In this document: positions 35,129-45,850 of the stretch, in pieces
Numbering within the stretch: position 1 is the stretch's first letter
How the letters are laid out: each line of letters begins with the position of its first letter
From: Sodiomyces alkalinus F11
Lineage: Eukaryota > Ascomycota > Sordariomycetes > Glomerellales > Plectosphaerellaceae
Direction of reading: 5' to 3'
NCBI RefSeq assembly: GCF_003711515.1
Contig: NW_021167080.1
Coordinates: forward strand, 1,323,394 to 1,387,393
Length of the DNA stretch: 64,000 nucleotides
Position numbers and translations under genes: made by a program
Notes under the pieces: model-generated
Databases searched by the model: none
The model's input: the letters and a program-made list of their open reading frames with translations, nothing else
What the model was told of the DNA's origin: nothing

Positions 35129-36219
35129 TTACAGAGTGTCCGTGAGGAGCTTGTTCAGCTTGGCCACCTTGGCGGAGACGCTGAGGTCAATGGTACGGTC
35201 GCCGATCTCGACGATGAGACCGCCAAGGATATCGGGGTTAACCTTGGGAAATGGATTAGCTGGAGGAAACTAGAGTAAGGAGGGGTGGGGGGAAGTGGAT
35301 GTACCTGGTTCGTCACCTTGAGCTTCTTGCTCTGGCCGACGTAGGGGGACTTGGAGACCGCGGTCTCGAGCCTGTTGAGGGTCTTGTTGTCCAGTTGCTG
35401 CAGCGTATAGTATTCATCAGTATCCTGTTTATTATGTCGTGCCGGTCTCGTGCGCTATATAGCAACGGGCATTGCATCGAGTGGCCACTTCCAGAACATC
35501 CTCGCCAAAGCGTAGCGAAAACAGAGGGGGAGAATTTCGAACTAACCTGAGTAGAAGTCACAACAACCTCGACTTCACCTTTGGCGGCGCTGATGATCTC
35601 GCTGAATTTCTCGCAGACGCCCTTGAGGATGCCCAGGCGGTTGTTCTCGGCCAGCGCGGCGAGGAAGTTGCTGACGGTCTCGTTGGACGCACCGGCGTGC
35701 TTCTTGAGCTCGGTGACGATGGCGGACTTGTCCTCGGCGGTCAGGGTCGGCTCGGAAAGGATGGTGGAGAGCTTGGTGTCCTTGGTGACGAGGGCGTTGA
35801 GCTGCGCGATGGACTTGGCGGTCGGGTCGAGGGTGGAAGTCTTGACAGCGGCGGTGTACTACACATCACGAACAAGAAGCGTCCTGGTCAGTTTCCAATT
35901 TTTGGCACAGCATGCATACGGACGGGTTATGTTCGGTCGGAGCGTTGATCGGGAAAGGCCCCGGGAGGGAGGGAGTGATCGGTGCTCGTTGCGAGAACAA
36001 GGCCAATTGGAGGTATGAAGAAGGAGTATCGCCTTGGGAACAGAGAAAACTGAGGCATACCAGAGCCGTGGCGTAGGTGCCATCGATACCGAAGACGGCC
36101 AGGGGAGGAATGACGTTCTCCGAAGCGGCGGAAGCGGCGGCGTAGGTCCGGCGAGCGGCAAGGGGACGAGCGACCGGAGCTGCCGCTCGGAAAGTGCGAA
36201 GGGCTTGTCTCGACAGCAT
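35129..36219 (-). CDS. atp5: ATP synthase subunit 5 (OSCP)
   Basis: Peripheral-stalk subunit linking F1 to Fo of mitochondrial ATP synthase. Four exons, 36061-36219, 35547-35858, 35305-35397 and 35129-35242, all phase-0 junctions, give 225 aa. The presequence MLSRQALRTFRAAAPVARPL is Arg/Ala-rich without acids. The mature OSCP fold is evident: PPLAVFGIDGTYATALY, KDTKLSTILSEP, NETVSNFLAALAENNRLGIL, KGEVEVVVTST, then the conserved C-terminal VNPDILGGLIVEIGDRTIDL. Length equals fungal Atp5. The first intron (35859-36060, 202 bp) falls right after the conserved TAL and may carry regulatory sequence. Confidence 0.95.
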
Positions 36220-36768
36220 GGTGGTGATTGCTGGAGGGTGCGGATTAAAGAGGGAAATTATCTTCGGAGGGTCGTGGTGATGGTCGTCAAGCTTTCGCGG
36301 TTTTCCGACTGGGGTTTCACTTCGGCAATGGAAAGTTTGTGCCTTATCCTTTCCCACCCGAACGTGAGGCATCAACTTTTTGGTCAGGAACTCGGCTGGC
36401 CGGGACGCCAAGATCATATTTGTTAGTGCACTGCTCTGACCAACTTACTCCATAAGGTACGTTTTTGTACTTCGGTACCCATACCCCGTACAAGTCTAAG
36501 GTACCTTATGGAGTACATTCATGATACGGAGAAATTACCGTTGTACGCATTTCGTTTTATTCCTGAATTCCCATGTCCTTTTGCCTTCTCAGGCAGTGTA
36601 ATCTACCGAGTACAAACACCAATTGCTACGATGCCTGTGTAATTTTGTTAGGTACCTTACCTTAGGGGGGCACCCTGATCAGACCCTGCAAACCAAACCC
36701 AATGTCAATACCAACGCCGAACATAGCTCATACACTGAATCATCGACACCCAAAGCTCGTCGAACACC
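36220..36768. other. Intergenic region with a TA-flanked palindrome
   Basis: Promoter side of the OSCP gene and 3' side of MOB1. Holds the palindromic element listed at 36446-36515 and AGGTACCTTACCTTAG at about 36651. No gene seen. Confidence 0.5.
36446..36515. mobile_element. Tiny TA-flanked palindromic (MITE-like) element
   Basis: Perfect 15-bp inverted arms TACTCCATAAGGTAC (36446-36460) and GTACCTTATGGAGTA (36501-36515), with a second inner pair (TTTGTAC / GTACAAG). The outermost dinucleotides read TA on both sides, as expected for a Tc1/mariner-type target duplication. Seventy bases in total, no coding capacity. It contains the GGTACC-type core seen all over the window, so it may be one intact member of that family. 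Confidence 0.5.
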
Positions 36769-37541
36769 TTAGTCGCTCTCTATCATTTTCGCCGCCAAGT
36801 CACTTAGCGGGCCGTAAAAGTCCTTGCCCGAGTCCAGCTTGTGTTCGTCGACGAACAGCACGTATTGCTTGAAGCTGGTATTCAGGTGAGGTTCGAGACC
36901 GAGCTCTCGGATGACGGCGTAGTGATGGCAGTAGATATGCGCATAGACCCGATACATGCGCTTGAAGATTTGCCTTACTAGCGGCTGGAATCCCTTGGGG
37001 AAAGGAACACCTTAAGTGAGGATGTCAGCTCCGCAACACAAAAGCGCTCCTCTTCAGATCATCACCAATCTCCCTTACCAATTCGGCTGGGCAGAATGCT
37101 CTCGTTGTCGATGGTGTTCTGCACCCATGTCATCAAGTGGTTGATGTAGTCCGGCGCAGACATCTTGGTGGGCTTCTTGTAGTTCTCGTTGTCTTGCCAC
37201 AGATACTCAAACTCGTCTGTCGCCTTCATGGGGTAGCAGGACTCGGGCGAGCAGAACTCGGTAATAGCGCCGTACAAGAGGTTGATTTGATTGTAGAAAT
37301 CGACCACTGTACAACCCGCCCCCCGCGTCAGCCGTGGACACTGGCAGATGAAAAGACATGCGGGCCCGATCACGACATACTGTTGACTGCCAGCCATTCG
37401 TCCTCATCCTCGCCTTCGGGCAGCTTCACGGCTTTGCGGAGGCTGCCACCTCCAAGCGTAGCTTCGGCATATTGGCGCAGGGCAAGACCGTTATTCGGAC
37501 CGCCCCGAATCGTCCCACGCTGACGCGCTCTCCTCGCGTTA
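36769..37541 (-). CDS. mob1: MOB1 kinase activator (5' exon unresolved)
   Basis: Co-activator of the NDR/Dbf2-type kinase in the mitotic exit/septation network. Three exons are clear on the minus strand: 37381-37541, 37079-37306 and 36769-37010, joined by introns with GTATGT and GTAAGG donors and CTGAC branch sites. They read NARRARQRG, then [81 protein letters not shown] and [13 protein letters not shown], all hallmark MOB1 segments including the zinc ligands (C in EFCSPESC and the two H of CHH). Exon 37381-37541 starts in phase 2, so a short first exon with the ATG lies further upstream. One candidate is ATG at 37773 with a weak donor GTCAGT at 37747, which I could not confirm. Confidence 0.85.
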
Positions 37542-39391
37542 CTGTTACAATGTTGCCTGTCAGCCAGGGCAACTAGAACAGAATGTGGGAGCTGCGGTTC
37601 TTTGGTTTCGATGATCGTATCCTCCTCGCAGTAGAAGGTGGGGGGGGCAGGGACGGCGGGTGGGGGATAGGGGAGCAACCCCGTCCTTGCACCAATGTAT
37701 TGGAGCAAGGCCATGGCTGTAGGTTTGATTCGCGTCGAATAACTGACATTGTCGGCGCAACAGGAAGACTCATTGTGAGGGTCAACGGGCTTTTGAATGA
37801 TATGCGGGTTGTTGTTGGTTCGTAGACTCTGTAGGCTCTCTACTTCTATTCATTCCAGTGGTTAGCAGAGCAACGGAGACTTGCTTGCATCGGGCTAGAC
37901 GTTTTCGCTGGAAGTCTCAAATACCTTTGAATAAACTCGATATGCGATGTTTCAAAGAATTTAGGAGGAAATACTCGTTGTGCCATCCAGTGATGCCTAT
38001 GCGCGTTCGTAGCACCCTTAAGGTCTCTTGCGTTTGATATGTTTGGGTTCCAGGTGTTACCACAGGTACCATACCAATGAGGAATAGCGTCGGATCTCCT
38101 GGGCTACGTATCTAATTCGCCGTTCCAGCCAGGGTCGGTCAAGTGTGAAAGGTACCGATCCAACCCCACCTCATATCTCCCCTCCCAACCAGCAAAGTCA
38201 AAGGTCAGGTAACCTGCAACTTGATCGTACTCCGGACTCCATGCATCTGCGTTCCTCGGGCTGGGGGCGCTATAGTTCTAGCAGCTATTATATTGTCCCA
38301 ATGCAAAATATCCTGAGAGCTCGGAGACCACTCCAACTGCCAGGTCCCTGACAGATGCCGCATGGGCTTTAAATCTGCGTCTTGAGAGAGGACTGACACT
38401 TCTAAGTATCAGGTACTCGTATGTTGGTTGCACCAGGCAAATGAGAACTGCACAACAGCTCTCACCGAATTCACCAAATTCTCCCTTCATGAACTCGCTA
38501 TCTACATATTCGTAGGGTGCCAAGATCAAGATCATCCAATACACAGAAGTCGGCCGAGGAGGTTATTTCTATGAGGAGATTATTCCCCAATGGAGACAGT
38601 CAGAGCACCTCTGACTAGGTACTGGGAGAGAACCTCACGGCATCACATTGGGTAGTGGGGCATCATAGGGTTTGGATTCGGCGAGAATGTGTTCCTGAGC
38701 CAGCATGCCCAAAATGAATCCTGCTTATACGGCATCTGTATACTGGCGTTATAACTGTCGCTGCTGGTGACTGTGACTATAGCGGCCAGAAGAGGCCGAG
38801 AGTCGAAATCAGCATCTCCCAGAAGGATGGAAAGTTGCTCCCGAGGATTTCGTCCTTGGTCACGTCAACAAAGGTTGGATTTGATGTATGGGTATGCTGG
38901 CTTCTAGACTATTACGCCAGTCACGCGGCGTAAAACCCACGACGAGAATTATACTGACGCCCTCACACTTCATTGTCCTGTCCACACCGCTCCTAGTCAG
39001 TCGTCGGGAGAGTGTTCCGAGACATCACTTGTATTAGGGGACCGGGAAGGTTCACTGATATTGTTTTTGATTTATCTGCCACAAAATCGGCAGACCAATG
39101 TGAGGGGCAAAGCATTTCACAATATTCTGCTTGCTCCTCCAACTAGACCTCGTCTTTCTTGCCAGGGTGACCCGGACAGCACAGCCCCTTGAGTTGACAG
39201 ACAACAGACGGCATGGTGTTCCCTCGAATACCATCGACAATCGACACCCGGTGTATCCTTAGACCCAGAGTGTAAAATATTCCGAACTCAGACGGTTCAT
39301 CGCCATGTTGGCCCTGCTCCTCTGCATCCGCGAACTGGCAATGAACGTGGGGACATGGAGAAATATGTAACGACCAATTCCCCCCTCCCAC
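37542..39391. other. Upstream region of MOB1 and intergenic DNA
   Basis: Contains the unlocated first exon of MOB1 and its promoter, and the 3' flank of LSM1 at the right. The middle (38150-39390) shows no coding signal and no repeat I recognise. Confidence 0.4.
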
Positions 39392-40179
39392 TTAAAGTAG
39401 TACTTCTCCTATATTCTCCCCCTCAAACCCGATGCTGGCGAGCTTTCGCAGCCGAGCCCTGTCCTTGACTTTGTCCTTGTCCTTCTGCTCCTCTGCAAGG
39501 CGGTGCACCAACTCAGGCTCCGCAAGCTCGTAGCCAGCGGGCGGGTCGTCGTCCTTATCAAGGTCGATTTCGCCCAGAAGCAGGACGTTCTCGCCGCGGA
39601 CGAGGAACACGCCGCGGTCGATATCGGCATAGAGGCCGCCAGCCGAAGGATTCGGGTGGGCAAAGATGCGCTCTACCGTGTTCTGGAGGACGAGGTTTGC
39701 TAAAGAGACACGCATTAAGATTTCGCACATGTTGGGTTTCTGGTCTTGGGGGGGGGGGTTTGTGGGTAGCCCAGCCTAGCGGTGGGACAACCGGAGAAAA
39801 GACGTAGGGAAAAGTGAAGCTTACCGAACTGGTCCCAGCTTCGAAGAACGCCGATGAGTTTCCGGCCGTCACGGAGCGCGACCATGAGTTTCTCTGCAAA
39901 ACGCGGTGGAACGGGTCAACGTCATCTCCTCTAACTTGGTCAAAGTTTCCGCCCTCGGTCGAGAAACATGTGTCCAGGCTTTCCCTTCCCCCAACGAGGT
40001 CGATTCTTACTATCTGTGAGATCGAGAAGCTGCGCTGCAGTCGTGAACATCTGAGGCGGAAGCTGCTGGGCCGGCGGCGTCGCCAGAGGGGCCGCACCCC
40101 GGCCAAGGACCGGCTGGCCCTGGGGCCCCTGCTGCTGGTGCTGATGGGGCTGCGCGTGGGCGATAGAGGGGTTCTCCAT
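39392..40179 (-). CDS. lsm1: LSM1, Sm-like subunit of the Lsm1-7 mRNA-decay ring
   Basis: Cytoplasmic Lsm1-7/Pat1 complex subunit that promotes decapping of deadenylated mRNA. Three exons, 40011-40179, 39825-39893 and 39392-39699 (phase-1 junctions), give 181 aa. A Gln/Pro/His-rich N-terminal extension (about 50 residues, HQHQQQGPQGQ) precedes the Sm fold. Sm1 motif: KKLMVALRDGRKLIGVLRSW. Sm2 part: DIDRGVFLVRGENVLLLGEI, with the RG RNA-binding residues. The long charged C-terminal helix (EEQKDKDKVKDRARLRKLAS) is the distinguishing feature of Lsm1 among Lsm proteins. Its start codon lies only about 415 bp from the end of the RIP-mutated transposon island. Confidence 0.93.
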
Positions 40180-40594
40180 TTCGCGACGATTTTGTTTGTA
40201 AAGATTCCGGTTCGTTTGGTATTTCTGCTCTCTTTGTCCTGTCTTCGTATGTTTACAGCATCGAGCGGGCGTGTATTGCACTTCTTCTTTTTCTTCTGAT
40301 TTGTATCCTCGTCGCCGTGCAGTCCATCGATGTCTGTTGGAAGACAATTTGTGCGAAGGAGGGAGGAACGGTAGGTACGGGGACGGTCTCGTGGAAAGTC
40401 GAAGGTCTACGAGGTTGCAGTAGAAAACCTCATGCTGATCGCATGTGGACCGGCTTCATCTGCTTATGTTTCTCCAAAGGTAACTCGAGTGTTGGAAAAG
40501 CAATCGTTCAGCCTGCTAAAAGAAGTTGGGGGAGTTACCAAATGTCGGGACACCGACGTTAGTAGGTAATTACATGTATAGAGTAATTTACGAA
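40180..40594. other. LSM1 promoter region up to the transposon edge
   Basis: Normal-composition DNA between the LSM1 start codon and the left terminal repeat of the island. Ends with TTTACGAAG at 40587-40595, one copy of the target-site duplication. Confidence 0.6.
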
Positions 40595-40765
40595 GGGTAA
40601 GTCTAAATAGCACCCGTGTTTGGATACCCAGCACCCAGAAAAGTGGGCTATGATCCACCATACTCCCTTACTCGAATATCCCACTATAAACACATACAAA
40701 TCCCGAGGCGGTATAAATCCAAAGACATAGTGACATTCGTTAATTAAGCAAATTACGTCACCCGT
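40595..40765 (+). repeat. Left terminal inverted repeat of the MULE
   Basis: Pairs with 58275-58464 in inverted orientation; identity is high to about 40748 (CGTTAATTAAG), after which a short indel separates further matching sequence. This copy keeps more C and G than the right copy, so it is the less mutated of the two. Confidence 0.88.
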
Positions 40766-40771
40766 ATCTTT

Positions 40772-40839
40772 AACCTACCTAACCTACCTAACCTACCTAA
40801 CCTACCTAACCTACCTACCTAACCTACCTACCTAACCTA
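40772..40839 (+). repeat. ACCTACCTA minisatellite
   Basis: Head-to-tail AACCTACCT/ACCT units directly inside the left terminal repeat. Many units keep exact identity although the rest of the island is heavily mutated. Confidence 0.9.
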
Positions 40840-40859
40840 TTAACCTTTATAAATAACTA

Positions 40860-41764
40860 TAGATTAACAGGTTAATCGACCCTACGGTCCAGGGCCGCCT
40901 CTTATAAGCTACGATACTCTCGAATAAGCCGATAACACTTTACGGTCTTACGCCTTCTCTAACGGTTATAGCCTTATTATCTATAAGAGCTATCTAAACG
41001 CCTGTAATCTCGTATCGGTAACGTATCGATATAGGAAAGGTTAAGCCGCCGTATCGTTAATAACTCCTTTAAAGACTCACGAATCTAAGAGGCGCCGAAT
41101 AGCCTCGTAGATAACTAATTACCCCTTCCGTATAAGCGTTAAGCTTCGGGATAATCGGTGGATTATTAGAGGCGATTATACCAGTACCTATAACTATAAG
41201 TTTATAAAGGTAGTTACTTTCCTTTCCTTTCGCACCGCCTAACTTACTATACACGAAGATAAGATCATTACTATATAGAATAGCGGTTCACGGCCTCGTC
41301 AAATTATAACCCGACTTTATAACCCTAAAAGCAATAGCGGTAAGGTTCCCGCGCCGCTTATTAGTATTATAGCTTAAGATATAACGAATATCCTCGCTGC
41401 CTATTATCGGAAAGAGCTTACTAGTTATACGCCACTTTAGTGGCTTTATGATATAAGTTACGCCTGTTACGCCTCCTACTAATACTGCTTCGTATACTAA
41501 CTTATTAGTAACTTAATAATCCTTTAAGGTTTTTCTATTAGGATCTACGCGATAACCTTAGCCGAGTCTAATACCTTTTTATTACTCCGAAATCAGTTAT
41601 CCCACTTCTATAATAGTCACCCGATACCCTACTCTTCGACTATATATATAAAATAAACAGGTTTAATATACCTCTTCTAAGTATTTATAGCGTATCGCCT
41701 TTACGGAAGGCCTTCTAAATAGCGGTGGTTTTCTTAAATAGAGAGAAGGAAGGATAATATCTCT
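40860..41764 (+). pseudogene. Decayed 5' part of the MULE transposase gene
   Basis: Lies between the left TIR and the retrotransposon insertion. Plus-strand frames are interrupted by many stops. IIVTR followed by a hydrophobic stretch near 41600 could be the remains of the second catalytic Asp segment of MULE transposases (usually VTD), but this is weak. Assigned mainly by position: the 3' part of the same gene resumes at 56822. Confidence 0.4.
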
Positions 41765-41769
41765 AGGCT

Positions 41770-41973
41770 TATAACGGCTTGTTAAAAGTTATTCACGTAT
41801 TAAGGCCGAAAATATAGATTATTCGAACTAAGGGAGGAAAGGAGGGAAGGAAAAGTCTGCACGGTGTGTAGGCGGCTAAGTACGTATGGGATCGTATAGG
41901 CCTCGCTAGGAGGTCCGTGCTTCTTAGTCCCGGCCGCTGCCGGGGACTATTCCGTGGGCTATAGCCCGTAATA
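41770..41973 (-). repeat. 3' LTR of chromovirus no. 2
   Basis: 204-bp direct repeat of 56613-56816; preceded on the plus strand by AGGCT. The C11 run just inside is the candidate polypurine tract. Confidence 0.92.
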
Positions 41974-42399
41974 TACCCCCCCCCCCGCCGGAGGCGGCGA
42001 TATCGTGGTCGTGTTATTATAACCTCGTATTACCCTGGCTCCCTAGCGTGTGATCTAAAAATAGCCTCCTTTATTCGATTCTATTAAAGGCTCCTTCGAA
42101 GGGAGGTAATCCATAGTAGCCGAGATCCTTTTAAGGCTAAAATAGTATAAAGGGGGTCTTATATAGCGGTGCTATCGCGGGCTCCTCGCCGGCGTGCGTG
42201 CTTATTATAAACGATATACCTGCCGAATATATAACCGGGGGTTATTCCTTCTACCTAAATAACGTAGGAAGGGGAGTAAAATAAACCTCCTACTATTCCT
42301 CGTTTTTCACTATTTTCTTCCCTTTCTATAGCTTCCTTTTAACTAATTTCTTTTTTTTAATTAGATTTTCTATACCGTGAGTAGCCCCGAGATGCTTTA

Positions 42400-43653
42400 T
42401 AGGTCCTATAGTAGTATAACTAATATCGCCGAGTAATAGCTTATTACTTAGGCCGCCTGTATTCTCTTTATAGTAAGTTAGCACGCCCCTTACTTTTAGT
42501 TCCGTGCCGTAACTAACCGTTAATAGATATCCGACTACACCTTACCTAGTAAGCGCCCTTATAAGGGTAGTAGCGATACCGATATAAGTTTAGCCCTTAT
42601 TACTATTAGTTATAAGGTCGGCCGTTACTAACACTAAGTAGACTCCTCCCCCCCCCTCCCCCCGAAGAAGCGCCGCGCGCCTAAGAACCCCCCCGGACCC
42701 CGCCGCCTCGCCCCTTACGCCTAGTACGCTACCCGGTAGTATAAATAAGAGTATACCGTTAAGTGTTATTATTAGTCGGGCCCTAGCGCTACTCGCGCCG
42801 ATACTAAATATTATAAGTGCTTATACCGTACTTATAATTATTCTAAGGTAAGTATACCGGTTATATATAGGGTAACCGTGACTAATAAGCGATATAGCTC
42901 CTATCCACCGCCTATAACGCCGCTAATACTCTATAGAATACCGCTTATACTATAAATAAGGATACTAATAATAAGGATATAAGTTTATACCTACTCTTCG
43001 CTTAGGGGCCTTATACTAACTCTCCTATATAGAATCGCTGCTAGTTCTAAGATACCTATAGTAGTTTTTAGGTCGCTCTTAGCCTAGCTAAGTCGGGTAA
43101 GAATATCGCTAATCCGGTATAGTCCCCCGCTCCTACTATCGCCGCCCCCCCTATCGCCGCTCCCGCTCCTATCGCTATTCCCGCTCCCGCTGCCGCGCCG
43201 CTTACTATTATCGCCCCACCGCCCGCCGCCCTATCCGCTACTACCGAGTTCTAGGTAAGTATAGTATAAGCCCTTAACGATATCGCTACTTCTATATATA
43301 GTATAGATAAGACGCTTAAGGATATATCGTAAAAACTAGAGGATAAGAATAATAATATTACTATAATATCGTAAGAGGTTTATAACCTTTTTTACTTTAT
43401 CCGCCGAGTATATAAACACTACGTGGCCGTGACTCCCTTTACTGCTAGTAATAATCCGGGGGCTGCTCCTAAGGTTACGCTCGCCTTAGCTCCTCCTTAG
43501 AAGGAGTTATAGGTGGGTGCCGCCGAGGACGGCGTAGCCTTATAAGAGGAGGAGTTAGAGGAGGGTAAGATCGTAGAGGAGTAGGCTATTCGTGTTATTT
43601 AGGTTATTTCGGTAGTTTTTAGGATTTTACTTAGTTCTTCACTTATAAGTTAA
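42400..43653 (+). pseudogene. Antisense accessory ORF of chromovirus no. 2
   Basis: On the plus strand, opposite to pol, a single frame can be read from about 42400 to a TAA at 43651-43653 if TAG/TAA stops are taken as former Gln codons. It shows a basic KKRRAPKN stretch near 42663, then a Cys/Tyr cluster (VKCYY, YYKCLYR, about 42755-42835) that looks like a decayed Cys-rich motif. Next come a Pro/Ala-rich stretch (about 43120-43250), a probable coiled coil (IYSIDKTLKDI, KLEDKNNNI, about 43290-43370) and an acidic C-terminus (EEELEEGKIVEE). Its sensible composition in only this frame argues that it once coded. Family not recognised. It is tail-to-tail with pol. Confidence 0.6.
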
Positions 43654-45626
43654 GTATTATAGGGGTACGCCCCTAATACGACTTCGCTCTCGGTTTTTAT
43701 CCTCCTCGCCGCTATATCGGCCTTTTTTCGCGTCTATATCTCCTTCATATACTATTATAAGGGTCTATTATTCGACTATACTAAGCCGTGCTTTTTCTCG
43801 AATTCGTTAAGCGCTTATATCTCCCGTATACTCTTAAGCGGTTTCTATATTAGTTCTATATAGTCCTTCTATCGCACTAATACCTCGCGAAGCTTACTAT
43901 AACCTCGTTTTCGGGTATAAGCGTAGAGGATTTCCTTTACTACCTACTCTTCCTCCCTATCCAGCCCTTCACGGATTAGTGGTGGCTAAGGGTCTATTAT
44001 CGCTTACCCCGGTAAGGGGTTATAGTCGGCTCGCCGTAGGAAATCCACGTAGAAACGGTTATAGATCTATAAGGGGACGTTTAGTTCTACGATATAGGGG
44101 TTAATAACCTTTATAACTTTATACTTATAGTAAAGCTAGGTGAGTTTCTTTAAGGGCCGTGGCGAGGAGTAGTTACTAATATCTAATTATACGAGGTCCC
44201 TCTTTTTAAACCTCTTAGTAGGGTAGTGCTAACGGTTTACTAACTCCTTTTAGCGTAGTTATATAGCGGCTATCGCGGCTTAGGCGAACTGAGTAGCTTT
44301 TTAAGGCGACTTAATAAGTCCTACGCGGAAGCCTCGCGCTTATCGGTCGGCGTGGTCTTATTAATTTAAAGGGGGTTTATATAGTACCTGTGTTATAAGA
44401 AAACGGGCTTATTTAGATTATCGAGTTTACCCGGTTATTTAAGGCTAGCTACGCTACCGGTAATAGCGTATTCTAATCGTCTTGGGCGTAATAGGTATAC
44501 GCTTATAAGTAGGCTTAGATTTCCTAGTTAATATATTCGGGGCCTCCGTCCGTCTAAGGGTAGTATATGGTGCTTTAGTCGCTATTTAATACCCGCGAGT
44601 TTATAAAAATATCGCTAAAAGCGGCTAGTCTAATTCGACCCCCTATCGCTAATAATAGACTTCGGTATTCCGTAGAACCTATAATAGTAGAGTAAGAACC
44701 GTTTAGCGTAGGCTTCGGTATCTATAGTATCTATCGCTTTTAGCGTTACCGATTTTAAGAGTCGGTCGGTGATTACCTATAAGTATCTATACTTCCCCTT
44801 ACGGGTGGGTAGTAGGTCCGTTATAAAGTCTATCGCGATATCGTAGAAGATTCGCTCTAGTATAGAGAGCGGGCATAGTAATCCCCTCTTTATACCCCTT
44901 TATATATAGCTAGCTCGGTATATATCGTAATTCCATATAAATCTTCTAATATCTTAATTTATACTAGGCTAGAAGAACTAACGGGCGATTAGGGTAATAG
45001 TATTATCCCTGCCTAGGTATCCGCCGATTACTAAGTCGTGGATCGCTTATATAAGACGGCCTTATAGCGGGTAGCTAACCTCGTTTTTGCCGTCCCCTAG
45101 TATTTATAGGCGGTTACGAAATATTAGCTATCCTTAGTCGATTCTATACTCGGCGATCTATATTTTAAGTTCTAGCTTAGGGGAAAAACTCTATTCTCCC
45201 GCTACTATTACGGTAAAGACACCTCGATAATGCTTATCGGCGGCCCTAGCTTTATTCTATAATTGTTATAGGTTAGGGTTTACTTCGAAGACTGTAGTTA
45301 GCTCCGGTAATATTACCCTTATTAGGTATACTCGGGGGGAGATAGCTATATCGGGGATTATTTAGATATACCTCCTTTACTCTTGGACGTTAGAAGAATC
45401 CTTAGGTATATCCTACTCCCGATATAAAAGCGCGTTAGCTACGATATTATCGGCCCCCCGCTTATACTCTAACGCGAAGTTATACTAAGCGAGCTTAGCT
45501 ACCTAACGACTCTAGCGCTCGGTTAAGGCTCTTTTAGTTATAAAGTATTCGAGTACTTTATAATCGGAGTAAATCTAAAACCGGCCGCTACTTATAAGCT
45601 TAGCTTTCTAAATCTATAGGTAGTCT
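43650..45626 (-). pseudogene. Chromovirus no. 2 pol, 3' part: RNase H end, integrase, chromodomain
   Basis: Minus-strand frame with RIP stops. The RNase H piece borders 45626 (continuing from 53275 across the inner element). Integrase core: DIAIDFITDLLP, then VITDRL, about 44745-44835. GPY/F module: KRDLV, SSPRPLKKLT, NPYIVELNVPL, about 44050-44200. Chromodomain: VVKEILYAYTRKRGYSKLRE, then KDYIELI, about 43800-43945, with Trp positions turned to stops. The reading frame ends at a stop complementary to 43650-43652. Confidence 0.82.
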
Positions 45627-45850
45627 TATTAAGGAATAGGCTATAATACCAGAGAAAAGGTGCACCGTAGCGGATAATACTATTAGGCTTAATAGTCGTA
45701 TATTTCTTAAGACTTTAACTTAAGAGAAAAAGGGGATTTTTCCCTCTACGCTAACGTGGCGATTCTAAGATTTTCGCCGAACGCTTAGCGGCCCGAGCAT
45801 ATCTCCGACTATATATAGTACGAATCTATAGTGCTACTCCGTTTCTTATA
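45627..45850 (-). repeat. 3' LTR of chromovirus no. 1
   Basis: 224-bp direct repeat of 53051-53274, more AT-rich at its right end than the partner (CTATATATAG where the partner has ATTGCACACAG). Confidence 0.93.

Noticed and set aside
36860..36910. GGTTCGAGACC as a tRNA B-box
   Set aside because: Lies within the MOB1 coding exon and has no accompanying A-box.
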